NCBI GenBank assembly: GCA_014898415.1
Contig: RCTD01000035.1
Coordinates: 186,001 to 250,000, forward strand
DNA length: 64,000 nucleotides
Origin: Stromatinia cepivora
Lineage: Eukaryota; Ascomycota; Leotiomycetes; Helotiales; Sclerotiniaceae
Direction: 5' to 3'
Every line of letters starts with the position of its first letter. Position 1 is the stretch's first letter. The notes beneath the pieces were generated by a model. It saw nothing but the letters and a program-made list of their open reading frames with translations. It had not been told where the DNA came from and did no database searches. This document shows positions 11,086 to 21,712 of this stretch, piece by piece. A program made the position numbers and the translations under genes.

Positions 11086-12297
11086 TCAAGGCCGATTATT
11101 TCTCCACTCTTCATTTTCTTGTTTTCGAAAAAGGATAAACTTCTTTCTAAACTCAATAGTTTGAAATTCAAATAAAAAAGCCTCTGGATTATCTGCAATA
11201 ATCAAAGAACAAAGAACAATTGGAACAATCGAAACTATTGATATTATCAATATTACAGAAGCCAAGGGATTATCCCTCCTTTCTCTTTTCTTTGAATATA
11301 CTATTCGCTCTTTCCTTTTCTTCTTTTCCATTACTTTTTCTTTTTCATCTTTATTATCACTCTCCGAAATCACAATATATTTCTTCCGTTCGGCCTTTTG
11401 AGGATTCCGGTAAGTAATACAACAAAGAGAGGGGGAATAATGATATAAAGGCGAAAGAACAATTTCTTTTTTCTCCTTAATCTTCAATATTATTTTCATC
11501 GCAATTCTGTATTCCTGTTTGGATTATACAATCAATGATCAATATATTATAAAAGTAAGGGCTAAACGAAAAATTTACTTTCGAATTTTACCGATAAACA
11601 ATGATATAGTAATCTATTAAAGGATAAAGGAAAACCAGCAAAAAAGTATACGAATGAATATTACAATTCCAATATCGACGATTATTCAGTTTGAAAAAAT
11701 CAACAAAGCATTTGCCGTAGAAATTATATCTCCCAGCGATCAACGATTTTATGTATCGAATATATGGATAATCGTTTTTTTCCCTATAATTCCCTTTATC
11801 TTTTGTTTTGACTGGAAAACCAGTAATTTTCGATAATCTTTTTTCTTTTTCTTTTTCATCTAATTCATCATCCGAAAAACCCGGTGTTGAAGGATCGAAT
11901 GGATCATTGTTATCAGATGAAGAAACATTCCCTCTTTTCTTTTCTTCATCAAGCGATCTTTGCTTCGACAATTACAAACACAGGATTAGTAAAACTTTTC
12001 AATCATATAATAGGATTCAAGAATGAAACCTACCTTCAAATTATTATTTGAACCCATAATTGGTAATTGATTACGACGAATAGCAATTCCTTCGATAAAG
12101 AGGAACGGTTTCTGAAATAAATAATGACACATTATTCTAGAAACAGATTTAATTAAGTTATGCTTCCAGAGATCGATATCTTGGTTCGTCATCTACACTG
12201 GACTTATTAATTCTCTCTACTCGATTTGTTGATCCCTCGAAGGAGTATTAGGATCTTTTTTTGTATTCGATTTTTTCAAAGTTTTCTTCTTAGCCAT
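11086..12297 (-). pseudogene. Antisense, intron-containing accessory gene relic inside the Copia element
   Basis: I do not recognise the product. Three minus-strand segments (12034-12297, 11579-11962, 11514-11086) join in phase to 359 codons. The first intron (11963-12033) starts GTAGGT, has an exact TACTAAT branch site (11985-11991) and ends AAG. The second (11515-11578) starts GTAAAT and ends CAG. All three internal stops are TAG, TAG or TAA, which one C-to-T change would make from Gln codons. The N-terminus is very basic (MAKKKTLKK). The middle is acidic and Ser/Asp-rich (SSSDNNDPFDPSTPGFSDDE). Near the C-terminus a Lys/Arg-rich stretch precedes a hydrophobic segment, SVILIISIVSIVPIVLCSL, that would cross a membrane. 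It is convergent with pol, 156 bp from its stop. An env-like or host-captured gene is possible; function unknown. Confidence 0.5.
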
Positions 12298-12793
12298 TAT
12301 TTGCCTAATACGATTGAAATTCGTTTGTTTAGTTTTCTTAAACCCCGAAATCTTAGGTATGATAATGATCAATAAAAGCTTGATTAAAACAAAAACGAGA
12401 AGTGTGAAGAGGGGATCTATATACCTTTAAAAATTCATTTATTTTACTTCGCTATCGCGATTAATACATTGTAGTCTAGCAACTATATGCATTCTCAATT
12501 GCTACACTGCAGGATCGATTAATCATTTGTATTCTCCCGATAGAAAATTTTCTTTTTATTGTTCAAAATCTTGATTTTGAAGAATATCGTAGATAGCAAG
12601 CTGAAGACCAAGAGAAATTTGCAATTTATATATACTCAAATTCTTCTCTATTCTAAAAATACCAGAATCATTTCAAGTTTATATATTATACTAATCCTTG
12701 GTTGATGTTTGCTTATAATCGCCTTGCATATTCATTCACGAATTATGTGAATTATCATTTTCTATACCTTTCCATTTGTTTCAGATCGCCTTC

Positions 12794-12805
12794 CGATTTG
12801 GGGGG
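12794..12805 (+). other. Polypurine tract of the Copia element
   Basis: GATTTGGGGGG directly precedes the 3' LTR, where the plus-strand primer of an LTR retrotransposon is expected. Confidence 0.6.
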
Positions 12806-13116
12806 TGTATTATGGAAAGCTCTGCAATCCCCTGTATCTTATAAAGGATCAAAGTGTATGCTTTCCAATCGGAATGAAGGATCTACTAACCCTTATTAAT
12901 CCATTAATTGATAAGATGATCCTGATATACTAATAAACAAAGATCTAGTCTAATTAAGGTATATATCGGCTAAATAACCATTCATTTGTTCTATATATAC
13001 AGCTCTTGATTCATATAATCAAGGGCAAGTCATTCAATTCTTTTACTCTACCAATCACGTGTACCATCTATTCAACGATCCCTGAAAGTGCTGTGTAATC
13101 ATACTATCCCGTGATA
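12806..13116 (+). repeat. 3' LTR of the Copia element
   Basis: 311 bp, starting TGTATTATGG and ending CCCGTGATA. It aligns throughout with the 5' LTR (4665-4973). A 2-base difference near the start and about two dozen transitions separate the copies. The changes run in both directions, so each copy was mutated independently. Confidence 0.9.
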
Positions 13117-13121
13117 ATATC
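13117..13121. repeat. Right target-site duplication ATATC of the Copia element
   Basis: Exact copy of 4660-4664. Confidence 0.85.
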
Positions 13122-13562
13122 CCAATAGAAAAAATTATAAAAAATCTAAATGTTTTAAAATCTATCTATATATATACATATATGATAAATATAACAACCC
13201 TATAATCAAAATCCTAATCCAATATATTAATTTATTAAAAAGTTATTAATAAATAAAAATCACTAGTTTTGATATAAAATAATAATCGGAATAATAATAC
13301 TAATTTCTCATCTACCCCTTTTCTCAATTCTATTCATCTATATATTCATATTCCTGATTTCTTATTATATATTATATAATCTCTATATCAGATTATTCAA
13401 TTAATTATACTATTCCTTACTTTATCTCGTTCATTAAAAGTAATAATCTACAAGCAGAACCAGAACTAAAACAAAACATAGTAAAGAACAAAAAATATTT
13501 CTTCCCCCGGTCCCCCCCAAGAAAAGACAGTACAAATAAAATATATAAAAGAAATAAATCCT
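13122..13562. other. AT-rich DNA between the two retroelements
   Basis: No gene or terminal repeat recognised. AT-rich with a C-run near 13505-13520. It is probably the continuation of the old sequence at 4180-4659 that the Copia element split. Confidence 0.45.
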
Positions 13563-13567
13563 ATTAC
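13563..13567. repeat. Left target-site duplication ATTAC of the gag-only element
   Basis: ATTAC lies just before the LTR at 13568 and is repeated at 15116-15120. Confidence 0.85.
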
Positions 13568-13717
13568 TGTAACGAACCCAACGAGTGTTTAGAGATCAAC
13601 CTTAAAATTAAAAACTACAGAGCTAAAGAGAGTATGCTACAAAGCTATATATATAATCGGTTCGGAACTTAGTATTGTATTAACCCGATTGTATGCGATT
13701 ATGTGTATCTTGTAACA
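13568..13717 (-). repeat. 3' LTR (left) of the gag-only element
   Basis: 150 bp, pairs with 14966-15115 without gaps that I can see. Differences are transitions. Confidence 0.85.
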
Positions 13718-13809
13718 CTACCCCCCCCTTTTGAAGAGTTCACCTTGAATTCATTTTAAACAAATAATTTAAGTACAAAATGATCATTAATCTTCTTTTG
13801 ATAAAAATT

Positions 13810-14790
13810 CCTGATATATAGATTATATTATAGTTAACGAATACATATCCATCATACTATATATCTTCTTCAAGCGATCTTCAAAATATCGGTTATTAAT
13901 TATCTCTTTTAGATTCTCATCATTGTTGTTTTCAGGTTCAATAATCAATATAATAACCGGAACAGGCTTTTATTGATCTCGGACTCCTTAATGCAGATCT
14001 AGCAAACAGATTTGTATTCAATAAAAATTACTTCTACATCGTACACATTTATTTTGCTTACGTAAAAAAGTTCTTTTCGAAGGGGAAAATTCAAACACTT
14101 ATATACAAGGTAGAATCAAGGTATGATTGGGTTTATCCGATTGGGTATCAAAAGGGCTAAAAGCACCAATGATATTAAAATTGCTAACATCCATTGGATT
14201 GTAATTCCGAAAGTGGAATAGATTTTGCAATATATATAGGGCTCTAGATTCACTAGAATAGAATGATACAAGGAATCCATTCGTTGTACGAGTAGTTAAT
14301 TGTTACATAACCTGAACAAAATCGGGATAGGAATAGAGAAGAGAAAGCTATTGAGAAAGACGATTTCTAAAAGTAATATTGAATCCATTGTGAAAGGTTG
14401 AGATTTTATTCGAATCAGGTTAATTCTGATCTTTGGCTTTATAAAGGATCCTTTCGAATTTTGCAATATAGGCATATAGAGAATCGGTTCCTTGTTTGAA
14501 AATGAATAGCTTATCTTCAGCTTCTTGAACTTTATTCGGATTGTTGTAAACGCATATAAATTGATCCAGGATCGTTGTATGATCTAAAGGAACGTTTTGA
14601 TTAAGAGAAGAAAACTGAGGTAGGAGAATTACTATTGAACTTTTCAGGATTAGGGAGAGAGGGTTTCGGACGAGAAGGAGTATAAACAATAGGAGTGTAT
14701 TCGAGAATTAGGGAGTGTAAAAACGAGATTTCATCCTGCTAACGAATCATTTCGCTACGAAGTTCTGTAATTGTAAGGTTTATCGAATTG
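13810..14790 (-). pseudogene. Degenerate Ty3/Gypsy-type gag with CCHC zinc knuckle
   Basis: From right to left on the minus strand: EISFLHSLILEYTPIV; a proline-rich PKPSLPNPEKFN that in related gags begins the capsid region; then TTILDQFICVYNNPNKVQEAEDKLF..KQGTDSLYAYIAKFERILY (about 14430-14580). This is followed by N.PDSNKISTFHNGFN..FRNRL and finally KCVRCRSNFYWIQIC (about 14000-14050). The last fits a CX2CX4HX4C knuckle with His changed to Tyr and Trp to a stop, both single C-to-T/G-to-A events. Between PEKFN and the next block the usual capsid segment is missing, so the gag has an internal deletion. Several in-frame stops remain. Confidence 0.7.
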
Positions 14791-14965
14791 TAATTTATAG
14801 TTTAAAAATTAAGGGTAAGAAAAAAGATAATATCTTCGAATAATATCAAGAAGATCCATATACAAACGAATGAGTATAAACGATATACCTAGACAAAAGC
14901 AAGCGGAATGTGCATAAGCATATACAGATGTTATTCTATTTCTTATCTGGAAGAACTTTTAATAA

Positions 14966-15115
14966 TATAACGAATTCAATGAGTGTTTAGAGATCAACCT
15001 TAGAATTAAAAGTTATAAAGTTAAAAAGAATGTGCTACGAAGCTATATATATGATCGGCTCGGAGCTTAGTATCGTACTAGCCCGATCGTACGCGATCAC
15101 GTGTATCTCGTGACA
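14966..15115 (-). repeat. 5' LTR (right) of the gag-only element
   Basis: 150 bp, ends CTCGTGACA. It keeps more C and G (for example GATCGTACGCGATCACGTG) than the left copy, so it suffered less mutation. Confidence 0.85.
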
Positions 15116-15120
15116 ATTAC
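15116..15120. repeat. Right target-site duplication ATTAC of the gag-only element
   Basis: Exact copy of 13563-13567. It marks the right boundary of the AT-rich island. Confidence 0.85.
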
Positions 15121-15369
15121 TCTCATCCATTCACTCCTTCCTCACTCCTCATACCCAATAAATCAATCCCCTCCACCTCCTTCCTCACTTATTCCACCCC
15201 TCTTTCACCTACATCTCCACCTCCCCTAGAATCCTCACAAATCCTCGCAAATATAAGAATATAAGAATATGATATGATAGCACTAGCCACCACTCACATC
15301 ACCACTCATGGAAGCTATCTATTTCCACTCCATACACCATACAGAAACACCGCAAAGCAATATGTTATG

Positions 15370-15413
<44 letters not shown>

Positions 15414-15932
15414 AGAATTATCAACAAACAAACAAACCTCGAGTTTGAGTTTCACTAAAAATCCATTATCATAATGTGATAATATAATAATATAAGATAT
15501 GAAACCTATACTTCGCTTTCCCTTTCGATGATATATATACACATACATATAAACACAAGCACAAGCACAAGCACAGGTAAAAGCACAAGCAAAAGCACAA
15601 GCAAAAAAACCTACATGGAGAATTTACCCCGAAGATAAAGATAGAGCCAAATTCGAGAGAAGTATGTTTTTCTGAACAGTCCGACTCGAAGAAACGCCCA
15701 ATCCTATTTGATTTTCCAGTACCCTACGCTTTGATACACAATGCCTGACCTGACGGAAAATGCCAGTGTGTTCACCTCCCTCCTCATGAATTGCTGTTCT
15801 CTTTGAAGCCCCCATCTGCGAACCGCTGATCCATCCATCCATCCATCCAAAATATTATGTTTGTTTTTATTCCTCATTTCAAATATCTAGCGAGAAGGTA
15901 TATGAGTGGGAAATTGATGTGCCGGACATCTC
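15121..15932. other. Intergenic DNA with simple repeats
   Basis: Normal base composition resumes at once. Contains a C/T-rich stretch, a GT microsatellite, repeated ACAAGC/AAAAGC hexamers near 15556-15606 and a CATC repeat near 15832-15848. No gene supported. The right end is the 3' flank of the Anp1-like gene. Confidence 0.5.
15381..15408. repeat. GT dinucleotide microsatellite
   Basis: Fourteen GT units preceded by a short AT run. Confidence 0.9.
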
Positions 15933-17130
15933 TCATTCATTATAGTGGTAGACCTGTAATATCATATATTAATAAAAAGAGCTTATCGTGAAGGAACAGG
16001 AGATGAGAAACAAAGGATGAAAATACCTTATAATTAGGCAAACCAAAAGCATCCCAACCCAATCTCTTTGCCATCTTTGCAAAACCTTCCGTCTCTATTA
16101 AATGATAGAAAGCAAAAGGTGGGAACATAGCCCCATCACGATGTACCTCTGCCTTAACCATCAATGCTGTCCCTCCTACCCCATCAAGTGGGATGATCGC
16201 CTTGGAATCTCCAGAATCTTCGGCAAGATATGCCATCAATGGTCGGTATGTAGCCATATCAGCATAACCCTCTAACAAAATATCATCAGGTCCCATTGAT
16301 TCCCCAAGTTTTCGTGCAACATCACTATCCTGCCAGCTATTGAAATCGTAGGCGCGCTCTGACATTCGTTTGTCTTTGGTATCGTAATATCTTTGGAAAC
16401 AATTTGGCACAATGATGGCTTTATCGTGAGAAGCCAAGTCTTGAATCAAAGTTGGAGGAGTCTCAATGATGTCCGAATCTAACCATAGAACCCAAGATAC
16501 GGAAGGCCCCAGAGTAGTGAAAAGGAGAGAATTCCTGGCTCTTGACATTGCAGCCCTTCTTGCCTTTTGATTCTCCATCTTGTGTCTTTCAGCTTCGGAT
16601 TGGGATACAAGAGGTGGATCAAAATCTTGTCGTTCAATAATGATACTCGCGAATCGATTCTTTTCCGGTCCAGACTTCTGAGTTTTCGTAACCTGCTCCT
16701 GCAAAGCTGCTGTAGCGGCATTTCCTTCCTTATTCTTTGGAATGATAAAAGCGAGAGTAATGAGCTCATGCGGATATGAAAGCTTCAACAAATTATCCCA
16801 ATAATCTTGATAAAATCTTGCCAAAGGTGTCAAGATGAGAACCATCTCACGGTTTCCTAAAGGATCGGCGGTACTGGTAACATTATTCATGTGGTAATGA
16901 ATGACAGGTGGTGGTATGCGTTTACCACTTTTCGTTGCTTCATTCTGTTTTCGAAAGGGGGATGTAGGTGGTGAGAGAGGATTGGATGCTGCGCTTGCTC
17001 TTCTTAATTGTGATGCTGCTGCGTCGGCATTTGATGGTGAGAATAGAAATACGAAAATGATGATACATAAAACGACACCCACAATCAAAGTGAGCGGGTT
17101 CGTACGCCGTAAAGACCGGACTGGGCCCAT
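15933..17130 (-). CDS. ANP1: Anp1-family mannosyltransferase (GT62), mannan polymerase subunit
   Basis: A Golgi enzyme adding alpha-mannose to the N-glycan outer chain; family members work in M-Pol complexes. The 374-residue product has a short basic cytosolic tail, one membrane anchor (residues about 13-30), a Ser/Pro-rich stem and a GT62 catalytic domain. Key signs are MVLILTPLARFYQDYWDNLLKLSYP (in two pieces around residues 96-120), the NRFASIIIERQDF block (158-170), and WVLWLDSD with the DxD-type metal site at 218-220. Two exons: 17130-16027 and 15953-15933. The 73-nt intron (GTATTT...TTACAG) is phase 0 and restores the family C-terminus PNYKVYHYNE. Without splicing the frame runs into an unrelated tail. 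The call as Anp1 rather than Van1 or Mnn9 rests on remembered family sequence. Confidence 0.85.
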
Positions 17131-20100
17131 GGCGCCGTTGTACTGTTCGAAAGGTTGTCCTCAATCGATAGTTATGAAAGTTTAAGAGCGCATTTGTTGA
17201 TTTTGAGTTATTGGAATAAAAGAGGGTTTGATTTTGTTGGAGATTATGTATGTAAGTGTAAAGTATTCGGTTCCTTGTCGCAGATGTTAGAGAGAGATTA
17301 AATTAACCCAACAATTTCTTAAGGTAAGTTAGGAATTGATGAGATTAATTGATTGAATAAGTACCTTTTCTCAAGTACTTCTAGAATATGTTAAAAAGTA
17401 AGAAAAAACGAGTGTTGAAGTTCGATCTGTGAGATGGATGGGTACAGATGTTTTGATGCGAACTTTACTCTTAATGAAGTTGTGATATTATTGGTTGAAA
17501 TTTAGTAAGAGGATCACTTTTTGGATGATCTGGACAGAATTGAAGTTAAGAGATTGATTTTTTGGTGGTAGGTACCTACCAAGGCTTACTACAATCATAA
17601 AATTATTCTTATCGTAATCATTCAAATCATCAAAATAAGATGAGAACAATGAGAACAATGAGAACAATGAGAACCAAGAATGGTTGATGTTGATGAGAAT
17701 GAGAGTTATCCAAATGATATAGGATATAGGGGTATAATCTAGAAATACCTAATACCTCAATCTACAATATTAATAAATTCAGAAGTTTCTTCCATTGAAC
17801 CTTCTATATTCCATTTTCCATGTTAAACTATCTACCATGATGTATGTACCTTTGAGTCTTTAAGTTTCTGCACATGTTTCCTTCAATAACACTCATACAG
17901 AGTACCAGTCAGTCATTATATAAGGAATCGTCCGGACGATCAAATCTAGTAAGTACAGACAATCATCTATTGCATCATTGAATTATGAAACATGAACATG
18001 AACATGAACATGAACATGAACATGAACATGAGAATCACCAGGGACAAGCAGAAACCTCGCATTCAATTGAATTATCGAAATCTCAAAGACGTTTGTATAG
18101 CAGGAGCAATGCTTAGAGTCAAACGAAACCATTGTAGACCCCATGGGAATATCACTGATTTTTGAAGGTTGATACTTTTATCCGACCCCCCGTTGGTAAG
18201 ATTACCTCTGAGTCCTGACCCCTTTTCAACCCCCAAAAAATATTCTCAAAATTTCTCGTTTCGCTCAAATACCTACCTGTCTGTCTTTAGATACGTAGTT
18301 TGGATTGGTTACCGTTGTAGTTCCAGCTTTGGGGAGAATGGAGAACCCAATATCTCCTGCCGTTTAATGTTTTATCAGGGAATTAATTGTTGACGGATGT
18401 GACCCTATTGATGGTACTTAACGACACTTCACTATTCGCCCAACGGCGCATGAGATTTACGATGGCAAATGTAGAGATGGAAAGGAAAGGGTTCTACATC
18501 TTCAGATAAGAATACGTTGAATTGAGTCAACCAGGTAATACACAGTTTTCGGCTCGATTCGAGTAACATAAAAGAGAGCAGGCCCATCTTTTAATATCCG
18601 ATTTCATGCAAAACCCGACATGTCGGAATAGTTTCATACGCAATCAATGATTTGATTCAAGATTATTATCTGATGGGTATCTCATGCTCTCAGATCTACC
18701 CAATAACGTGGGACAATTAACCAACCAGATATCCACTTCTCCATGCTTCCAATCACTGTCATGTTGGTACTGTGTTGGTACTTATCTATGTAGGTACGAG
18801 TCAGTGGAACCAGTAGAACCTTGAGATATCAAGATTGAGCAAGATAATGCAGCGATATACCTGCAGTGAACGGGGTATCGAATTAGACGTTACACAACCT
18901 AAGTATTGCGTATTGCGTCAATGGTGGAAAATACTGCATGATACCGCGTGGCAGCTCCAGGAACTGTTTGCAAACAGACGACCGCCATGAGCATTTGAAG
19001 GGTATGAAATGTTGAAACATAATGATATTCGGGTAGAAGGTAATTTGGAACGGGAGGAGGTTCGAGGCCGCATGATCTGTGACACTGGACAATGTCTGTC
19101 GGACCAAGCTGAATGAAAAGCAATGATACCTAACACAACAGAGGAAGAAAGATCAGTACATACAATATTTGCAAATACACAATAGATAATGGCTCGTTGC
19201 CATAACCGAGGTTGATATCTACCTAACTATGTACTCCGTGCATGGTATGTTCTACAGATCAAGTACAGATAAGCCAGACTGCATGATCCGGTCTCAGAAA
19301 CGGGCAATGACAAGGCAAGGCAAGGCAAGGCAACGCCATCTTTTTTATTATTTTATCATTTTATCCATGAAGCTGTAGTCTGTAGGATCAGATGGTTGAA
19401 TGCTGATGCTTTTAAAGATGGGGGTGAAATGGTGTTGAAGAATCGAGATTCAATTGGTTGTTTAATGAGTTAAACGCTGCGTTCATTATGGATCTATGCT
19501 CAAATGCGACAAATGAATGATCTTGGGTATCTTTTTGGTGGAGTTATCTAGTAATTCGTATCTAGTAACGAATTACTAGATAAATACCTAGACGTTGATA
19601 ATAATGAGGCATAAAGGATCAAATAATAGAGATAGAATCATATATAGAGTATCTAGATCGCTCGCAAACGCATTAGAGGTCTTTGATAAACTGTATGGTT
19701 GAGTGGTGAAATCAATAGACTTACTACCAAATACTCTTTTAGTTTTATATCTCCAGGTTCTCTTATTCGATATAAATCCTAGGATACCCTAATATTCCCT
19801 TCACCGATACTCCGTACTTAATTCATATTTATTGATCTACAGAGTACCTAGGATAAGAAGAAGAATAATAATAATACTAGGTATATACATAATACATATC
19901 TACCTAGTACTGAATGCCATTTAGAAGAGGAGTCAGGACCCTTTAATTGATAAACCTCCGAAGGGGAAGCCCTTTCCCTTGAAACCTTTCTAAATTCTAA
20001 CTTACCGGCCTCCCCAGAAGAGACGAACGCGCCCTCTAAAATCAATCAATCCATGGATAACTAAAAAGAAATTCCTGCTTCATAAGAAACAATTCCCCAA

Positions 20101-20653
20101 CTTTAATAATCATCATCATAACCACAACCATAACCATGACCATGAACATGAACATGAGAATGAACATGAGCATGTACATGAACTATATGATAACAAACAT
20201 TTTCGCTTCTCCAACAATAATTTCAATCCTCAACTTTTGTTAAAGAAGAGAGAGAGAGAGAGAGAGGGAGAGAGGTTGTTTATAAAAAGAATACCTATTC
20301 AATTTTCTCCCTTTCTATTCATCCTTCCGTTCTTCATTCCTTTTGCGCTGGTATCGCGAAACTTCCAGAAAAGCTACAATACGGTAACATCGAAGCAACA
20401 TAGAACGTCCCCCAAACAACATTCGATTTCAGTTCAACCTTTGGAATAATATCAAACCATTGAAGGAACAAACACGTTAAGATTAAATCAAGGAATCGAA
20501 TCTCACGAGTTATTTCGCTGTTTCGCTATCGTATTGCAGCAAATAAGAAGTCACCCGAAATATTACCCTTACTGTACTTTCTTTATCGTACATACATTCA
20601 CCATACAGCCGTTCCATGCCGTTATTGGGTCCTCAAAAAAGTCGCAGTAAATC
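17131..20653. other. Long divergent intergenic region (3.5 kb) between the Anp1-like and proline-rich genes
   Basis: Serves as upstream region for both neighbours. It holds dispersed simple repeats (GAGAACAAT near 17641-17670, GAACAT near 17991-18030 and again about 20137-20180, GGCAA near 19313-19332, GA run at 20249-20266) and pyrimidine-rich promoter-like DNA just before 20654. Short open frames around 18.9-19.1 kb exist in several registers with no protein character. A non-coding RNA could be present, but nothing in the sequence shows one. Confidence 0.5.
17991..18030. repeat. CATGAA hexamer tandem repeat
   Basis: About seven perfect units. A degenerate second patch of the same hexamer lies near 20137-20180. 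Confidence 0.85.
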
Positions 20654-21712
20654 ATGGAACCCGTGCCTGAACTCCACTCCCTTGAGGAATTCAGAGCTTC
20701 TCCTGTACCAAGACTACGATTACAAGAATCTGCTCTTTACGACAGTCAAACTCCAATAAAAGATCGAGAACAATCTGGCAGACCTCAAACTCTTCGACGA
20801 ACTACAGAACCAATACCTCAATCACCCCGCTCCCCAGGATGGTCATCCCCTGTTACTCCTTCAATCCCTTATCGTCCTCGAAATACTTCACCATATGCGA
20901 GAGGCCATTTTAGATCAAGATCAAACGGTAGTGTTCTTGCACCTCCAATGTCGCGAGCACAATCACTACCAGGAGTAAATGGTGCTGGTCACCTACTTAT
21001 GTCTCCTCAAAGACCCGCGAGTCCTTTGGGCTCACCAGCTCGAGTTCGCATACCCAGAAAACCCGCAGATGAAGTGTTCCCAGGGTTTCCGAATCGTGCT
21101 TTGATTAATATTAGTGAGGGTGAGCAGCCAGCTTTTGATGAGGATACTTCAAAAATGTCGGATCGAAGTGCCTCCCCAATCTTAGGTATACCCTCCACCG
21201 GTAGTTATACACGCGTACGAAGACCAGCTTCCCCTTTACGACACATCGCAACAACAGGCCCTTTTATTGGTGGCGCAACACCCACGACACCATCCTCCTC
21301 GACTTCATCCCCTTCATACAATACAACGAAATTCGGCGAATCCTATCTCACCTCAAACAATTCCACCAGTTCCTTGTATTATCCTGGTTCATACACATCT
21401 TCATCCGTTCCTTCTACACCTACCTCTACAAGATCTCGCAGCCCGAGTATATCCAGTTTGGAAACAATACCTGATACACCGGATGCAGAAGAAGCTGCCA
21501 TAGAAGCAGATAGGATTGCTCAGTTGAAAGCTGCAGCAGATGCGGCAGATGGAGCCGAATGTGAAGATGCCAAATCAAGAGGACTTGACACTTCCGGAGG
21601 CCGTGGTAGAGGTCTGGGAGGATTTGGTTCACGAGATAAGAGAAAACGCTGGAGTGTTTGTGGTGCTGAAAGAAGAGGTGATTTGAATCTAGACACGATC
21701 TGGGAGGATTGA
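20654..21712 (+). CDS. Disordered proline/serine-rich basic protein
   Basis: 352 residues, single exon, no signal peptide or membrane segment. It is rich in Ser, Pro, Thr and Arg, with many SP/TP sites (SPRSPGWSSPVTPS, RPASPLGSPARV, RRPASPLRH), so it looks like a heavily phosphorylated, intrinsically disordered protein. Near the C-terminus an acidic/alanine helix (PDTPDAEEAAIEADRIAQLKAA) leads to a conserved-looking end with SRDKRKRWSVCGAERRGDLN and a final IWED. I recall proteins of this design as 'basic proline-rich protein' in other Pezizomycotina, with no known role. The start at 20654 is preceded by a C/A/T-rich promoter with no earlier in-frame ATG that fits. A regulatory or scaffold function is only a guess. 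Confidence 0.8.
   Translation: MEPVPELHSLEEFRASPVPRLRLQESALYDSQTPIKDREQSGRPQTLRRTTEPIPQSPRSPGWSSPVTPSIPYRPRNTSPYARGHFRSRSNGSVLAPPMSRAQSLPGVNGAGHLLMSPQRPASPLGSPARVRIPRKPADEVFPGFPNRALINISEGEQPAFDEDTSKMSDRSASPILGIPSTGSYTRVRRPASPLRHIATTGPFIGGATPTTPSSSTSSPSYNTTKFGESYLTSNNSTSSLYYPGSYTSSSVPSTPTSTRSRSPSISSLETIPDTPDAEEAAIEADRIAQLKAAADAADGAECEDAKSRGLDTSGGRGRGLGGFGSRDKRKRWSVCGAERRGDLNLDTIWED

Larger units (their letters stand above)
4665..13116 (+). mobile_element. Structurally complete, RIP-mutated Ty1/Copia LTR retrotransposon (8.45 kb)
   Basis: Two direct LTRs (4665-4973 and 12806-13116) with ends TGTCACGG...CCGTGA(C/T)A are flanked by a perfect ATATC duplication. Inside, on the plus strand, are remains of gag and of a pol with integrase before reverse transcriptase and RNase H, the Copia order. 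A G-rich polypurine tract abuts the 3' LTR. The coding sequence is extremely AT-rich and full of stops, and differences between the LTRs are almost all C/T or G/A transitions, as expected of RIP. The body is longer than a standard fungal Copia because about 1.9 kb lies between the end of pol (10929) and the 3' LTR, where an antisense gene relic sits. It cannot move on its own now. Confidence 0.9.
13568..15115 (-). mobile_element. Short non-autonomous gag-only LTR retroelement (TR-GAG-like, 1.55 kb)
   Basis: Two 150-bp direct repeats (13568-13717 and 14966-15115) with ends TGTAACGA...TCGTGACA (RIP-altered) are flanked by a perfect 5-bp ATTAC duplication. The only coding relic inside is a minus-strand gag of the Ty3/Gypsy type. 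There is no protease, reverse transcriptase or integrase. The run of eight C at about 13721-13728 is, on the minus strand, a polypurine tract next to the left LTR, so the element reads right to left and the right LTR is 5'. The small size and gag-only content match the plant 'TR-GAG' concept. It must have used enzymes of another element. Confidence 0.8.

Noticed and set aside
15315..15548. 77-codon minus-strand frame with a His-Thr repeat
   Set aside because: The repeat is only the translation of the GT microsatellite.
18883..19136. Three overlapping minus-strand frames of about 73 codons
   Set aside because: They overlap in different registers, have no shared protein features, no splice logic and no upstream leader; chance openness.
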